64,000 bases of DNA from Methanococcus voltae (GCF_017875395.1 NZ_JAGGMO010000005.1:1-64000), one strand, 5' to 3'. Shown: positions 1 to 10,562, numbered from the stretch's first letter. Notes: generated from the letters alone by a model not told the origin. Made by a program: numbers and translations.

Positions 1-2430
1 TGTGAAGTGAATCCTTCTGAAGTACCCTCTCTTGCTTGAGCTTTATATATTGTTCCTGCCCCACTTCCTCCACTCGATGGTGTTGGTTCAGGTTCGGGCT
101 CAGGGGTAGGTTCTGGTTCAGGCACCACTATTGTAACATTTATATTTTTACCAAATTCTGAAGTACATCTTTCGAATGTAGTTGTAGCAGATAACATTGT
201 TGTATTATTGAAGGCATATGGCATTGTTGAAACATTGAAGGTTTTTTCAAAGTTTCCATTCTCATCCGCAATGATATCTCCAATGTAGAAATAACCTTCC
301 CCGTAATAATTTCCATTATCTTCATTACCTACTAAATTATCTCCAACTTCTGAATTTTTCACAAAGAAAACTTCAACTTTTGCGTTGGCAAAGACTGAAC
401 TACCGTTATTAACTCCGATATATCCTGAGATTTTAAGTTCATCGTCTGTTAAATTTGCATACTCCATAATAGGGAAATCAACACCTCTATTAGGTATTGA
501 ACTACTTAATGTTCCAGTATTAGGAGTTACTTTTCCAATAAAATCAAAATCTTCATATAAATTAATCCCTAAGTATTTATTGTTCCATATTCTATTTTTA
601 GATATTGTATTGTCTATACAACTATCCAAAGCACCTATTAAAGTAATACCTTCAACTTCATTGTCATGTATGCTATTATTTTCAATTGTTGCATTTATAC
701 AGCCTGCTAAATGTATTACTGAAGGGAATGAAGATTCAGTACCGTAATATCTCAATCTAAAGCCGGTTATTGGCTCTGAAAATTCTGATTTTGGTATTTT
801 TACTTCATAAACCTGGTGTTTGTATGTTACTTTAGGTGTTAGTTGGAATCCGCCCAATCCATATTTTGTATTATAATCATCAATTCTGTATGATGATACA
901 TTGCTATCAGTTTTAAAATCAAACTCAACGAAATCTTTGCCGTATTCATTTGTGTTATCCGAAGCGACATCGAATGCTATGTAGTAGTAAGATTCGTCTT
1001 CCAATATGTAAAGGTAGTTTTCTGCATCAGGGTGTCCACTTGTTGATACCCAGTTAATTTTGTATTCTGTATCCATACCGTTTACTTCGTCTATTACTCC
1101 ATCAACGGTTAAAGTACCTGCCTGTGTATTGAAATCTACGAATTGATTTAATATCGGATAGTTAACTGGTACACCGTGACCATATTCATTAGCTTTCATT
1201 GACAATTTTATTTTTGGGCTGTTTGCCAATTGTTCATCTGTTAAATTTATGCCCATGTGTACTTCTTTTCCACTTGTTACTGCAACGTTATTATCGTCAA
1301 ATTTTACATCTTCTAATATATCTGTTTCATTTGTTAATTCATTTGACGAATCATATACATTTAATAAATTTTCTTCAGTATTGTATTCTTCTATTTTATT
1401 TATGATATCGTATGATTTTGCATAATCAGATGATAATTCATCATTCAAATTATTTTCTGAATCATATAAATCATATGAAACTTTTTCAATATCTGAAAAT
1501 GGCGTATTTACAGGAATAATTTTTAATTTTATTTCCTTTTGAGGAATTATGTCAAAGTCATAAATTTCATAATTAGAATTATAGTGATAATTACCTATTT
1601 CTATCCATTCGTTATTTACATTTTGGAATATGTGGAATGTACTTATTGGTCTTCTAATATTTTTCATTACGTTATTTCTGCATATGAAATTATGTGTTTC
1701 GTAGAGATATATTGCTCCAGCGTCACTATCTTCAATTATACTATCTTCCAAAAGGAATTTATTACCATTCTGTGCCCTAATAGCAAGATATGAAATATTG
1801 AATGTACAATTCGTTACATTGAGTTCTTTACCCCTAAGGTGGTAAATTGAAGTTGAAAGAGTATCTCTAAAATTACAGTTTTTAACTGACATACGTGACC
1901 CACCTGTAAAAATACCATATTGTGTTGTAGACATATTTGTATTTTCAACTGTGATATTGTCATAATCTGAATCTATACCCTGTTGTGTAGCACTAAGCAA
2001 TAAAGAATTGTTAACGGTGTAATCACAAGCTATAGAGTCTATAGATATAGTTGCACCAATTATGAAAACATTGTCTATTATAGAATTATTAGCACGAGCT
2101 AATCTAATACCTCGATCAAACGCTTTGAGTATGGTGTTTTTAATAGTGATGTTACTTAAATAACCTGGATTATTGGTAGAAATCCCAAAGTCGTTTACCC
2201 TATTACCCATTATTTGATGACCATTGCCATCTATGATAACATTGTTTACTTCAATATATATTGCATTAACCTCATTAAAACTTATATTTTCACTAAGTAT
2301 GTACGTACCAGGAGTAGATATTGTATATGTACCCCCATTAAAGTCAGCTTGGCTAAGATATTGCTCCCCGCTTGACATACTTAGAGAAAACAAGGTTAAA
2401 ATTACCATAATAATTATATATTTTTTCATA
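1..2430 (-). CDS. Large secreted beta-helix (NosD-like) surface protein, C-terminus beyond window
   Basis: The frame is open for 810 codons from ATG at 2430 to the window edge, so the gene is truncated only by the window. A signal peptide (MKKYIIIMVILTLFSLSMSS) is followed by short repeats of the type xIxxNxI and NxxxxNGxI typical of right-handed parallel beta-helix/NosD proteins, at about residues 30-230 and again 560-690. Between the helices, about residues 430-560, is an unrelated module (around TLTVDGVIDE and YYYIAFDVASD) resembling a CBM9/DOMON-type beta-sandwich. A Pro-Glu linker (PEPTPEPEPEP) lies near residue 770, as often seen before wall-anchoring regions. GGGGAGAC precedes the start. 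Its opening resembles the 1620-residue protein at 12894-17756. Role in the cell envelope is inferred. Confidence 0.8.
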
Positions 2431-2739
2431 GTCTCCCCTTATAATATTAAATATTTTGTAAAAATAGAAATAATATATTCTACTAATTAAATTTAAGAAT
2501 ATAGTACATTATATAGGTTTTTAAATATATAAATTATATAGAATTATCCTGCAATAATAGAAAAATAGAATAGTGGAAAAATAGAATAATAATGATAAAA
2601 TCCAAATCAATAAAGATAAAAAGTATAAAAATAAATTTATAAATAGAAATAACATTATTAATACTATTAATACTAATAATAAATATAATATATAAAATAA
2701 ATAATGATTATAGTACTAACTTTTAGGGGGAGGAGCAAT
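2431..2739. other. Divergent promoter region, surface protein / uspA
   Basis: 309 bases, nearly all A and T, with many TATA-like words. No open frame or clear operator. Confidence 0.4.
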
Positions 2740-3177
2740 ATGCAATACAAAAAGATATTAGTACCAACAGATGGTTCCGATGTATCTCTTGAAGCAATTG
2801 AACATGCGGTAGCAATAGCTAAAACTACAGGTGCTGAAATATTCGGGGTTTATGTGTTAGACACTACACCTTATACGGAAATACCTGCTGACGGATTATG
2901 GAGTAATTTAAAAGAGATACTCGAAGAAGAAGGAGACAACGCATTGCATCTTGTTGCAAAAGCTGCAAGAAAATATGATGTAGCATTTAAAAACCAAGTT
3001 TTAGAAGGAAATCCGGAAAAAGAAATCGTTGAATTTGCTGATAAAATTAACGCTGACCTTATTGTAATGGGTACAACAGGTAAAACTGGATTTGATAGAC
3101 TTTTATTAGGTAGTGTTGCTGAAAGAGTTTTAAAACATACAAAATGCCCAGTTTTACTCGTTAAACAAAAAGAATAA
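2740..3177 (+). CDS. Universal stress protein, UspA family
   Basis: A 145-residue cytoplasmic protein beginning MQYKKILVPTDGSDVS and carrying the ATP-binding UspA signature near its C-terminus (GTTGKTGFDRLLLGSVAERV, then CPVLLVK). The Walker-like G-2x-G-9x-G(S/T) pattern is complete, which suggests an ATP-binding member. The start is placed at ATG 2740 because GGGGGAGGAG lies just upstream; an in-frame ATG at 2704 would add twelve residues outside the family and lacks a ribosome site. The gene stands alone, divergent from the surface-protein gene. Its cellular role is not evident from context. Confidence 0.93.
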   Translation: MQYKKILVPTDGSDVSLEAIEHAVAIAKTTGAEIFGVYVLDTTPYTEIPADGLWSNLKEILEEEGDNALHLVAKAARKYDVAFKNQVLEGNPEKEIVEFADKINADLIVMGTTGKTGFDRLLLGSVAERVLKHTKCPVLLVKQKE

Positions 3178-3472
3178 TCATTAATTCTTCTCTATTTTTT
3201 ATAATTTTTGCAATTTATAATTTAACACTTTAAAAGTAGTTAAACCCAAATTCTGATTTTGTTTTGGATTTATAAATAAATAAAAATAGATAATTCGTTT
3301 TAAAGTACATTATAATGTTTATTTTAATATTGTACCTATTAACTATTTATATCTTGAAAATTAGAATAAAATAATATAAAAATGTTTATAAAATTTATTA
3401 TAAAAGTTATTATAAAAATAAGTATATAAAAATTATTAAAATTATTACAATTATTAAGATTATCGGGAAAAT

Positions 3473-6010
3473 ATGACAGGACTTATAATTTGCGAAAAGC
3501 CAAATGTGGCAAAAAAGATAGCTGACGCCTTGGGGAAACCTAAAAAGAAATCACAAAACAAAGTTCCTTACTACGAAGTAGATAAACAGGGCAAAACTTA
3601 TTATGTAGCGTCAGCTGTAGGTCATTTATACACGCTTATAGAAAAAAATAAAACCAAATTCGGCGACTATCCAACTTACGATATTGATTGGGCACCTGCT
3701 TCAACCGTTGAAGGTAAAGAATACGTTCAGAAATACATAAATGTGTTAAAAAAGCTTTCAAAAGAAGCTAATGAATACTATGTAGCTACGGACTGGGATA
3801 TCGAAGGGGAATTAATCGGTTACCACGCTTTACATTATGCTTGCGGTCAAGATATCGCAAAAAGAATGAGATTTTCAAGTTTAACGAAAAAAGAAATCGT
3901 AAAATCTTTTGAAAATACTGACGGCATTGATTTTGGATTAGTTGATGCGGGAGACAGTAGACACAAAATAGACTGGTTTTTCGGCATTAACATCTCGAGA
4001 GCATTAATGCAAGCAATTAGCTCCGCTAAAAGATGGAAAACGATGAGTACGGGTAGAGTACAAGGTCCTGCACTTGCTTTTTTAGTTGAAAAGGAACTTG
4101 AAATACAAAAGTTTGTACCAGTCCCTTATTGGGTAATTAATGCTAACCTCATAAATAATAATGGAAACAGCGTAAGCGCTGATGAAGAAGCACCACTCAT
4201 TGCTACACACGAAATAGATAAATTTTGGGATGAAGAAGAAGCAAATAAAGCATATGGCAATGTAGAAGGTCAAAAAGAAGCTATTGTAGAAGAAATCAAG
4301 AAAAATAAAAAGAAGATAAAACCTTATCCTCCGTTTGATTTAGGTACTCTACAAAGAGAAGCACACAATGCTTTTAGATATTCTCCAAAAAGAACACAGG
4401 AAATAGCTCAAAAGTTGTATGAAAAAGGTTATTGTTCATACCCGAGAACTAGCTCCCAAAAATTACCTAAAGATGCAGAATATATGAAGGAAGTTTTGAA
4501 TAAGCTATTAAAAAGTAAGGAATACGGAAAATACGCTTCAGAAATTCTTGAAAAGAACTTGAAACCTATGGAAGGTAAAAAGGATGATCCTGCACACCCT
4601 GCAATTCACCCGGTAGATGTTCCTAAAGAAGCATTACCCGATGATGAACAAAAATTGTACAATTTAATTGCAAGAAGGGCACTTGCTGCATTCTGGGATG
4701 ACGCAGAACGTGAATATTCAAAAGTAACCTTAGATATAAACGGCGAGAAGTTTAAATTAAGCGGTTCACGTACCACACACGAAGGCTGGCACGAAATCTA
4801 TTACTTTACGAAATTTGATGAGAATGAACTTCCCGAAATGAAAAAAGGTACTGTATTATCCATAGAAAGTACGGAAAAACTTTCAAAAGAGACCAAACCA
4901 CCTAAACGTTACACCATGGCCTCAATTATCAAAGAACTTGAAACAAGACAATTAGGTACTAAAGCTACAAGAGCCGATATTTTGGAAAAACTTACCAAAA
5001 GAGGCTACGTTATTGAAGACGGCTCCCTTAGTGTTACTGAATTAGGTATTGGGGTTATAGAAACTCTTAAAAAATACTGTCCTGAAATCGTAGAGGAAAC
5101 ACTTACTAGAGATTTAGAAGATAAGCTAGAAAAGATACAAGACCATAAAATAAAAAAAGAACAAGTTATTGAAGAAACTAAGGTAAAACTATCTCAAATT
5201 CTCGATGAATTTAGGAAAAAAGAGAAAGAAATAGGTAATGAACTTGTAGATAAAATCGATTCTACAAATAGGTCATTGCAAATTATTGGTAAATGTAAAT
5301 GTGAGGGGGACCTCATAATTATTAAATATAAGGGCAAAAGCAGATTTGTAGGCTGTTCAAATTATCCAAACTGTGAGATTACATACCCACTTCCTCAAAA
5401 AGGAGCTATAAAAATACCAAATAAAGTTTGTGAAGTTTGTGGGCTCCCGATGATAAATTACATGGGCAAGGATTTATGTGTTAATATAGAATGTAGTTCG
5501 AGAATTTCAGAGGAAGATAAGAAATTACTTGAAAAAATTGAGAATGAAAAAGAAGATGAAAAGAAATGCCCTAAATGTGATGGGGTTTTAACCATTAAAA
5601 GAGGAGCTTTCGGCGTATTTAGGGGTTGTTCAAACTATCCGGAATGTAAATACACAGAAAACTTAAAAGGCGAATCCAATGAAAAAGAAGTAGTTGGAAA
5701 ATGTCCTAAATGTGGTAGCGATTTAGTTAAGCGTAAAGGTAGATTTGGGGAATTTATCGGCTGTTCAAATTACCCGAAATGTAGGCACACTGAAAAAATC
5801 AAAAAGGAAGGGGAAGAAGATACAGTAGAAAAAAAGGAAACGAAGAAGGCTACTACTAAGAAAACAACCGCGAAAAAGACTGCTACTAAAACCACCAAAA
5901 CTACAAAGCCTACAGCTAAAAAAACTGCTACTAAAAAGACTACAGCTAAAAAAGCAGATTCTAAAACCACTACAAAAGCAAAGAAAGCTACTACTAAGAA
6001 AAAAGAATAA
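3473..6010 (+). CDS. topA: DNA topoisomerase I (type IA), with zinc modules and Lys-rich tail
   Basis: 845 residues. Relaxes negatively supercoiled DNA through a transient tyrosine-DNA bond. The Toprim domain opens with LIICEKPNVAKKIADALG and has the metal-binding DxDxE at D107, D109, E111; the nucleophile is Y323 in CSYPRTSS. From about residue 608 there are four Cys4-type zinc modules, three with the GCSNYPxC ending and one more divergent (CEVCGLPM...CVNIEC). The last ~60 residues are almost only Lys, Thr and Ala (repeats of TTKK, ATKK, TAKK), like the tails of histone H1 or bacterial topoisomerases. The upstream ribosome site is weak (CGGGAAAAT). Monocistronic, ending before the convergent apgM. 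Confidence 0.96.
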   Translation: MTGLIICEKPNVAKKIADALGKPKKKSQNKVPYYEVDKQGKTYYVASAVGHLYTLIEKNKTKFGDYPTYDIDWAPASTVEGKEYVQKYINVLKKLSKEANEYYVATDWDIEGELIGYHALHYACGQDIAKRMRFSSLTKKEIVKSFENTDGIDFGLVDAGDSRHKIDWFFGINISRALMQAISSAKRWKTMSTGRVQGPALAFLVEKELEIQKFVPVPYWVINANLINNNGNSVSADEEAPLIATHEIDKFWDEEEANKAYGNVEGQKEAIVEEIKKNKKKIKPYPPFDLGTLQREAHNAFRYSPKRTQEIAQKLYEKGYCSYPRTSSQKLPKDAEYMKEVLNKLLKSKEYGKYASEILEKNLKPMEGKKDDPAHPAIHPVDVPKEALPDDEQKLYNLIARRALAAFWDDAEREYSKVTLDINGEKFKLSGSRTTHEGWHEIYYFTKFDENELPEMKKGTVLSIESTEKLSKETKPPKRYTMASIIKELETRQLGTKATRADILEKLTKRGYVIEDGSLSVTELGIGVIETLKKYCPEIVEETLTRDLEDKLEKIQDHKIKKEQVIEETKVKLSQILDEFRKKEKEIGNELVDKIDSTNRSLQIIGKCKCEGDLIIIKYKGKSRFVGCSNYPNCEITYPLPQKGAIKIPNKVCEVCGLPMINYMGKDLCVNIECSSRISEEDKKLLEKIENEKEDEKKCPKCDGVLTIKRGAFGVFRGCSNYPECKYTENLKGESNEKEVVGKCPKCGSDLVKRKGRFGEFIGCSNYPKCRHTEKIKKEGEEDTVEKKETKKATTKKTTAKKTATKTTKTTKPTAKKTATKKTTAKKADSKTTTKAKKATTKKKE

Positions 6011-6104
6011 TTAATTTATAATTAAATAATAATTGCTAATTAATTACTAGTTAAATAATAATTAAATAATAGCTAAATAATAAATAATAAATAATAAAAA
6101 ATAA

Positions 6105-7667
6105 TTACTTCTCTTTTTTTAAGAATTCTAATTCATAATCTTTTGGAATATATTTTTTTAATTCACCATTTGGTCTTAATCCATATAATAACGCTTTATC
6201 GGTGTAATTTAATATTAAATTCATTATGTCGTTTGAATTTATTCTATAATATCCTTTTGAAAGTTCTATTTCATTAAATGCGTTTGTATTATCACTACCT
6301 ACGCTATTGCCATATATTGCAATCGGTACCAATTCCCCAGAGTGTATTAAATTACCGGTTGAAGGCGTAGCATGGTCTCCGGTGATTATATATAAATTTT
6401 TATTATTATTTTCTGTTTCTTGGTTAATTTCATCCATTATAATCTTTAAATCGTTATCCAACTTTTCTAAGACGTTTACTTTATTAAAAGGGTTTTTTGT
6501 ATGCCCTGCTTCATCAGGCTCTTTTGTATGGATATGTATAAAATCATAGTTTGAATTATTATTATTATTATTATTATGGATACTATCATAATTATTATTT
6601 TTAAATTTTAACCCTAATTTAAGAGCCTTTTTAAAATCTTTTTCATCATAATAATCCATTCTTAGTAATCTAGCCAAACCTTTAAAAAGACTACTATTTG
6701 CAATTATTACACCGTTTAAACCCCATTTTTCTTTAAAAGAAGGGATTTTTTTATAGCTACCTGCCCATTTTGTTAATAAAAAGTTTGCAAGAGATTTATT
6801 AGTACTTTTACGCTCCATATTTATTTTTTTGGACTCTAAAATATCATTACAAGCTATTAAATATTTATTTAATGCCTTTGATACATTTAAAGCATTCTGA
6901 TATTCCTCAAAGGTTTCTATCAACTCAATGACTGGTTTAACCTTTATAACGTGTCTATTCCTATAAAATGGATCACTATCTGAAATTTTAGATGATATAA
7001 CATTGTTTTCACAGTTTAAACCATTTTTTAAACTACAAAATTCATCATATGTTAATTCTAGCGTTAAATTAGATTTATATTCGTCAAATTTATCCAAATT
7101 GGGAATATTATTATTAATATTGTTATTAGATTTATTAGATTTATTAGATTTATTAGTTTTATTAGATTTATTAGTTTTATTATTGGTATTATTTAACTTT
7201 GAAATTTCTAAAATACTATGTATACCCTGCATATGATGTATTTTAAACAAATAACCGTCTATTTCAATATTGGAAATAGATTTTAATAACTCTGAAATTT
7301 CTTGATTGTTTATGTCTTTTGTTCGCCTATCTAGAACCATATATCCGTTTTCTTCTTCAGTATATTCTACATGTCCTAAAGTAGCTCTTAAATATATCGA
7401 ATCAGTTTTTAAGTCTAAATCTTCACCTAACGCCTCTATCACGCCTCTTCCAGGGAACTGATTGATTTCATAGCCCCAAAGTAAAAAATGAGCTACTTCC
7501 GTCCCCAAAGGTACCCCTATTTTTTGAGGGCACATTAAACCAGTTAGAGAATTTTTTGCAAATTTATCCAAATTGGGAATATTTGCATACTGTAAAGGCG
7601 TTTTACCACCCAAATCGTTGGAAGGTCTATCTGCAACGCCGTCAAGTAATATAACGATTGCTTTCAT
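6105..7667 (-). CDS. apgM: 2,3-bisphosphoglycerate-independent phosphoglycerate mutase, archaeal type
   Basis: 520 residues. Interconverts 3- and 2-phosphoglycerate in glycolysis/gluconeogenesis; alkaline-phosphatase-superfamily fold. N-terminus AIVILLDGVADRP and the C-terminal metal motif GDHATPSTGNLIHSGELVP match the archaeal ApgM family. It is longer than the usual ~400-430 residues because of simple-sequence inserts: a Lys/Thr/Ser/Asn run at about residues 160-187 and a run of Asn near residue 365. These interrupt an otherwise normal enzyme. Start ATG 7667 follows AGGT. Convergent with topA. Confidence 0.94.
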   Translation of the reverse strand: MKAIVILLDGVADRPSNDLGGKTPLQYANIPNLDKFAKNSLTGLMCPQKIGVPLGTEVAHFLLWGYEINQFPGRGVIEALGEDLDLKTDSIYLRATLGHVEYTEEENGYMVLDRRTKDINNQEISELLKSISNIEIDGYLFKIHHMQGIHSILEISKLNNTNNKTNKSNKTNKSNKSNKSNNNINNNIPNLDKFDEYKSNLTLELTYDEFCSLKNGLNCENNVISSKISDSDPFYRNRHVIKVKPVIELIETFEEYQNALNVSKALNKYLIACNDILESKKINMERKSTNKSLANFLLTKWAGSYKKIPSFKEKWGLNGVIIANSSLFKGLARLLRMDYYDEKDFKKALKLGLKFKNNNYDSIHNNNNNNNSNYDFIHIHTKEPDEAGHTKNPFNKVNVLEKLDNDLKIIMDEINQETENNNKNLYIITGDHATPSTGNLIHSGELVPIAIYGNSVGSDNTNAFNEIELSKGYYRINSNDIMNLILNYTDKALLYGLRPNGELKKYIPKDYELEFLKKEK

Positions 7668-7776
7668 TTTTTTACCTACTTTTTAAAATAATTAAAAATA
7701 ATCGAAAGAGTATATTAAAATAATTAAATTAGTTAATTACTTAAAATAATTAGAATATTTAGGTATTTGTGGCATT

Positions 7777-8937
7777 TTAGTAATTTGGATAGTCCTTTTT
7801 ACATGCTTTTTCAAAATACTTTGCTACAACTCCCGTGTAGTCAAAATTACCCCGATAACCGTTGTGTAACAAATCCTTACAAACTACTTCCACATATTCC
7901 TTGTAAATATTTTCAATATCCTCTAAGTGACATTTCCGCTCATTTACTGTACCGTCAATATTTCTATAGTTTTTACTAAACATGCACGTGAGCTGACTAG
8001 CATCCTGCTCCCAGTCTTCATTTATGATATCTTTGATTTCAGAGCCCTTTTCAATGTCTTTAATGGGATATAACATTTCGACGTCGAATTCTTTTGCAAT
8101 ATTTGTATAAACTTCAAAAGCGACTGCGATTTGGTCAATTTTATAATTATTGTCGTGTTTAATTCTATCTCCTGAAATAATTTTTTTACCCAATTTGTTA
8201 GCCAATGGAACTCTTAAAGTTCTTAAATAAGCGTGGCAACCCATGCAAGGAGAATAATAGTAGAATTTATCCCCGATTAATGAAGAAAAACGCCCATTTA
8301 TTGCGTGCCATAAACTTGGCTCATACATAAAATGTAATGGTAAAAATATCTTATCTTTTTCCATAGCTCCATTTTTAAGTTTATCCAATTCTTGTTCTTT
8401 TTTTGGAATGTAAAAACGACCTGAAACGAAAGAAGTGTCCATAATCTTTGTATTCTTATCGACATCTTTATCTTTCGCGTATTTGCCGACAAACATTTTT
8501 ACCATTTCAGTTAAAGAAAAAGTATCATTATGCTCAGAAAACCTATTATATATCCTTTCCCAATTTCTATAATACACCTCGAATTTTTCATAGTGGGCAT
8601 ATTCCTTTAAAGACAATACATCAACCATGTTTGCATAAAATTCGTCCACCTGCTGATTTTCATAGCCCAATCTACCATGTATATCACTTCCGTTTGAATT
8701 ATCATATTCTAAACCAGTAAATGCACATATTGGTAATATTACGTTTATATCGTCGTTATCTTCAAAAGCTTTTATTATAGCAGCTGAGCTGTCCCTCCCT
8801 GCAAACTCCCCAATAGCTATTTCTTCAGGTTTTATACCCAACTCTTCAATTATTTGATTTGTCCTGTTTGATAAAAGTGGTTTATCAAATGAAGTTTTAA
8901 AATCTATAAAATTATCCATTTTTCGAGTAAAATACAT
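7777..8937 (-). CDS. PP-loop ATP-pyrophosphatase-like protein, unknown substrate
   Basis: 386 residues, not assigned to a named enzyme. Near residues 42-55 is GEFAGRDSSAAIIKA, which looks like the SGGxDS PP-loop of N-type ATP pyrophosphatases (sulfur transfer and amide-forming enzymes that adenylate a substrate) with Arg replacing the second Gly. Downstream come a CMGCH motif (about residue 231) and SGDRIKHDN, positioned like the later nucleotide-site loop, then further Cys (CMFSK, KCHLED, VVCKD, KACKK). A CxxC plus a PP-loop is typical of tRNA thiolation enzymes, so a sulfur-transfer role is possible. Start ATG 8937 follows GAGGGGGATAAGG. The next gene upstream on the same strand is a winged-helix regulator. 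Confidence 0.6.
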   Translation of the reverse strand: MYFTRKMDNFIDFKTSFDKPLLSNRTNQIIEELGIKPEEIAIGEFAGRDSSAAIIKAFEDNDDINVILPICAFTGLEYDNSNGSDIHGRLGYENQQVDEFYANMVDVLSLKEYAHYEKFEVYYRNWERIYNRFSEHNDTFSLTEMVKMFVGKYAKDKDVDKNTKIMDTSFVSGRFYIPKKEQELDKLKNGAMEKDKIFLPLHFMYEPSLWHAINGRFSSLIGDKFYYYSPCMGCHAYLRTLRVPLANKLGKKIISGDRIKHDNNYKIDQIAVAFEVYTNIAKEFDVEMLYPIKDIEKGSEIKDIINEDWEQDASQLTCMFSKNYRNIDGTVNERKCHLEDIENIYKEYVEVVCKDLLHNGYRGNFDYTGVVAKYFEKACKKDYPNY

Positions 8938-9130
8938 CCTTATCCCCCTCTAAAATAATTTCTTTATCCAATAAAAAATATAGAATATTGCATAACCATA
9001 GAAATAATATATAAAATTTGTTTTTAAGTTTATATATTTTTTTGCATATTTTTTTATTTTCACAATGTTGTTTAAAAAAGATAAAATGGAATTTACTATT
9101 TTATTATTATATTATTTTATTACTATATTA

Positions 9131-9178
9131 TTTTAATATTTTAATATTTTAATATTTTAATATTTTAATATTTTATTA
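9131..9178. repeat. 8-base tandem repeat TTTTAATA
   Basis: Five perfect copies plus a partial one, just after the stop of the winged-helix regulator. Confidence 0.8.
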
Positions 9179-9199
9179 GTTTATTATTTGAATAAGATG

Positions 9200-9550
9200 T
9201 TACTTAACACAATTTTCATTAAAATAATGGATTAAATTATTTACTCCATGTAATATCTGCCGTCCACAATCGGATAATTCGTAAATTACTTTTCTACCGT
9301 CCAATTTAATAACTATTAAGTTCATATCTACAAGATTTTCCAAATTATTGTATAAAGTACCCTTTGAGACGTCTATTGTATTGTATATGTCAACATACCT
9401 ACACGCCCCCTTATGTTCTAAACATTTTAAGACACTTAAGACACTTTTACGACCTAAAAGCGTTATTATTTCGGAGTCTTTTATCACATCAAATTTCTCT
9501 GTTTTTTCTGTGTCATCAACCGAACTAAGTGTATAGTTTTTATTTTGCAA
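9200..9550 (-). CDS. Winged-helix transcriptional regulator
   Basis: 116 residues. The central part (LLGRKSVLSVLKCLEHKGACRYVDI then GTLYNNLENLVDMNLI and a wing IKLDGRKVIYELSDCG) is a winged helix-turn-helix of the HxlR/PadR/ArsR kind; the HTH helix contains SKGTLYNNLENL. No ligand domain is present beyond a short C-terminal helix. The start is TTG at 9550, supported by GAGGGATATT just before it and by the absence of any early Met. It lies upstream, on the same strand, of the PP-loop-like gene with a 262-base gap, so co-regulation is possible but not shown. Target genes unknown. Confidence 0.78.
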   Translation of the reverse strand: MQNKNYTLSSVDDTEKTEKFDVIKDSEIITLLGRKSVLSVLKCLEHKGACRYVDIYNTIDVSKGTLYNNLENLVDMNLIVIKLDGRKVIYELSDCGRQILHGVNNLIHYFNENCVK

Positions 9551-9809
9551 AATATCCCTCGATAATAATTAAACCTAAAAATAATCGTAAATTCAAAATT
9601 GATAAAGATATTTAAAACTTGTACGATTTAAAGTTATTGATTTATAAGTGATTTAAGAATATTTAAAAAATAATAGAATTAATAATAGAATTAATAATGG
9701 AATAACTAATAAGATAATAATAAGGGAATTAATAGTATAAAAAAGATTAATCAGATAAACATGCTAAAAATTAGATTATTGGTATATTATATGCTGAAAA
9801 TAAGAGATA

Positions 9810-10307
9810 TTATAATTTAATAACTACATCTTCAGGTATATTGTTTAATGGACGGTATACGTTGTAACCGCACTCTTTAAATGTTTCCCATATTGTTAAA
9901 TTTGTTGAAACGTATTCCCCACCTTCTACCCATTTTTTAACAGGTGTTTCAGTCATTTTAAATGAAACGTCTTTTTCATTTTCGGATACGTATTTTTCGA
10001 TATCTTGTACAACGTCAGCTACTGCCATGTATTTTTGTAAGGCTTCATTTTCGTGTCTTTTTTGATATCCATCAATTACTTTGTTGTATCTAACTAATAT
10101 AACCTCTTCATTCTCAGAATTCCAGCCACAAATCAATCTAAAAAGGTTTCTTCCGTAAACACTTATTACAAACATCGGTTCCCCATATACTAAGCCCCTA
10201 TATTTACCAAATACTAAAGCTTTCTTTTTGCTCTGCCTTACTTCCTTTAAATCATTTACCTTCATTGTAATGTCCGTAATATTTTCTAAATCATCAAATA
10301 TTCGCAT
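9810..10307 (-). CDS. Conserved-looking protein of unknown function, 165 aa
   Basis: Not recognised. A soluble, mixed-charge protein (MRIFDDLENITDITMKV...) with no signal peptide, membrane segment or Cys-rich motif. The middle (KALVFGKYRGLVYGEPMFVISVYGRNLFRLICGW) looks like a compact beta-rich segment with conserved-type Gly and aromatic residues; the C-terminal half is helical with a terminal strand. Start ATG 10307 follows GGTGGTTTT, a good ribosome site, and codon use matches its neighbours, so it is a real gene. It stands between a regulator and a cell-surface block, and the context gives no firm function. Confidence 0.7.
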   Translation of the reverse strand: MRIFDDLENITDITMKVNDLKEVRQSKKKALVFGKYRGLVYGEPMFVISVYGRNLFRLICGWNSENEEVILVRYNKVIDGYQKRHENEALQKYMAVADVVQDIEKYVSENEKDVSFKMTETPVKKWVEGGEYVSTNLTIWETFKECGYNVYRPLNNIPEDVVIKL

Positions 10308-10451
10308 AAAACCACCAAGAATTTAATAGATATTTAAATAGATGTTAAAACGATAAGGATTATTTTTATTTTTATTGATTTATTATGTAATCAATACTAT
10401 TTATAATTAGTTAAAAAATTTTGTTAAAACTATATGTTGTATATGATATAT

Positions 10452-10473
10452 CAAATATCAAATATCAAATATT
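10452..10473. repeat. 7-base tandem repeat ATATCAA
   Basis: Three to four copies in the spacer between the 165-residue protein and the exported protein. Confidence 0.6.
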
Positions 10474-10562
10474 ATAATTCTTAAAATAAAACCAAATATA
10501 AAAGTATATTATAAAGAGATAATATTAAAAAATAAAATTAAAAAGATATTGGAATTATTAAA

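Noticed and set aside
2704-2739. Upstream start for uspA at 2704
   Set aside because: The ribosome site lies inside this segment; ATG 2740 fits the family length.
5770-5970. 66-residue Val/Phe-rich minus-strand frame
   Set aside because: Antisense of the topA Lys/Thr tail; no start signal.
7003-7236. 77-residue plus-strand frame with Leu/Asp repeats
   Set aside because: Antisense shadow of the Lys/Asn repeat in apgM.
9131-9178. Short tandem repeats as a CRISPR-like array
   Set aside because: 8-base units without spacers; simple-sequence repeat.
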